The notes beneath the pieces are model-generated. The model was not told the origin of the DNA, searched no databases, and worked only from the letters and a program-made list of their open reading frames with translations. Shown here piece after piece: positions 63,301 to 64,000 of a stretch of DNA of 64,000 nt. Both the position numbers and the translations under genes were made by a program. This DNA is from Camarhynchus parvulus (taxonomy: Eukaryota; Chordata; Aves; Passeriformes; Thraupidae), in contig NC_044590.1 in the NCBI RefSeq assembly GCF_901933205.1, positions 3,425,501 to 3,489,500 of the forward strand, given 5' to 3'. Each line of letters starts with the position of its first letter. Position 1 is the stretch's first letter.

Positions 63301-64000
63301 ACAAAATGTGTCTTGTAAAAACGGGAGCAAAAGTGCCCCTTCCCAGTGACAATGCTGTGGATGTGTCTTCTAAAAGCCATCATCTGCAATCTGATCATTT
63401 AAGTCCACTCCCACAGCAAAATGCCTTCTCTCCAAAATATATCCTTAAATTGCCCCAGGACAAGAGAGCTTCAGATCTGTCACCTTTGCTTCAATCTGAA
63501 CAGGAGATGGCACCTGGCACACCTGTGACAGACGCCTTAACCACCCCACCCTGCTCTTCCAGCAGCACGTCCCTCCATGCTCATTCCAGTGATGTGGTTT
63601 GGTCCCCTTTAAAATCTGAAGTGAGACAAAAGGCTGGCAAAGGAGAAATTCAATGGAATCTTCACACAAACTGGAAAACTCCAGGATTCTGTTCACCAGT
63701 CAGCTCAGAAACCACAAATATCTTAACTACAGCAGAGAACACCTTTCTTAACCAAAACTTCAAGCAGCAGGATATTGCAAGAGAGGATTGGAAAAACAAA
63801 CAGAACAAAAATAAATTAAATTATCAAAGGCAAACAGAAGAGAAGTGGATGAGTAAAAGTACTTGCTCTATACAGACTCCAAAGAAGAAAATCTGCTTTA
63901 CTTCTGTGTATACAAGTGGCTTTTTCATATCTGCTGACATCAAAGATGAGAGGAAGGCTTTACACCACCTTTGCTCAGGAAGTGACTCTTTGATAAAAAC
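60355..64000 (+). CDS. ZNF831: Zinc finger protein 831, partial, with one frame break
   Basis: Nuclear C2H2 protein related to the HIVEP/ZAS family; direct targets are not established here. The large exon begins at an acceptor near 60323, and the first suitable start is the ATG at 60355. The N-terminus is proline-rich. Two fingers follow: Cys131, Cys134, His147, His151, then linker TGERPFP, then Cys159, Cys162, His175, His181. HIVEP-like motifs come next: [34 protein letters not shown] and [12 protein letters not shown]. The starting frame then runs into unrelated sequence and stops at 61968. The conserved protein continues in the -1 frame from about 61752: [28 protein letters not shown], and [18 protein letters not shown] near 62190-62250. 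That second frame stays open to the window edge (about 750 codons), so the gene is cut there. The break maps to a five-A run. Confidence 0.9.
61752..61756 (+). other. ZNF831: Frame break in ZNF831 at an A5 run
   Basis: The upstream frame matches ZNF831 up to DSFHFDIR. The downstream frame matches from [10 protein letters not shown] onward. The downstream frame has a TAG at 61749-61751, and the upstream frame leaves homology soon after, so the shift must fall between 61752 and roughly 61790. The five consecutive A at 61752-61756 are the obvious place. One base is missing relative to a continuous frame. It may be a sequencing or assembly indel, or a genuine mutation. Confidence 0.75.

Overview
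This window looks like nuclear DNA from a bird. Six genes are readable by splicing recognisable protein segments together. Their order and strands match human 20q13.32: NELFCD (+), CTSZ (-), TUBB1 (+), ATP5F1E (-), PRELID3B (-), ZNF831 (+). Avian origin is inferred from three CR1-type LINE 3' ends, short introns, GC-rich promoters, and a TUBB1 that reads like the avian erythrocyte/thrombocyte beta-tubulin. The exact species cannot be told.

Layout. 1-700 holds a 16-bp minisatellite and the start of a CpG island. NELFCD runs 732-8389 in 15 coding exons with its poly(A) signal near 9250. CTSZ runs 14913-10732 in six exons on the minus strand, and its first intron carries a perfect CLEAR-type site and a C-rich repeat. 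15.06-18.4 kb is intergenic. TUBB1 runs 18548-21616 in four exons behind a clear TATA box. ATP5F1E (24283-23988, plus an inferred 3'UTR exon) and PRELID3B (35718-32380, six exons) follow on the minus strand. The interval between them contains a degenerate 33-bp tandem array (about 26.48-27.30 kb) that is open on one strand for its whole length and partly open on the other. 36.6-60.3 kb is a gene-poor stretch with microsatellites, CR1 pieces and AT-rich elements. ZNF831 opens at 60355 and runs off the right edge. Its frame breaks once, at a run of five A near 61752.

The genes do not form an operon or a single pathway. They are unrelated neighbours: transcription pausing (NELFCD), lysosomal proteolysis (CTSZ), blood-cell microtubules (TUBB1), ATP synthase (ATP5F1E), mitochondrial lipid transfer (PRELID3B) and a C2H2 nuclear protein (ZNF831). 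The spliced lengths of the five complete genes (583, 304, 451, 51 and 194 residues) divide cleanly into codons with GT-AG introns throughout, which is strong internal support for the models.

Most worth a second look: the single-base frame break in ZNF831, the 33-bp array with a long open frame, the 120-bp TUBB1 intron that is open in frame, the NELF-D-type start of NELFCD beneath an overlapping upstream ORF, and the regulatory motifs at the CTSZ, TUBB1 and PRELID3B promoters.
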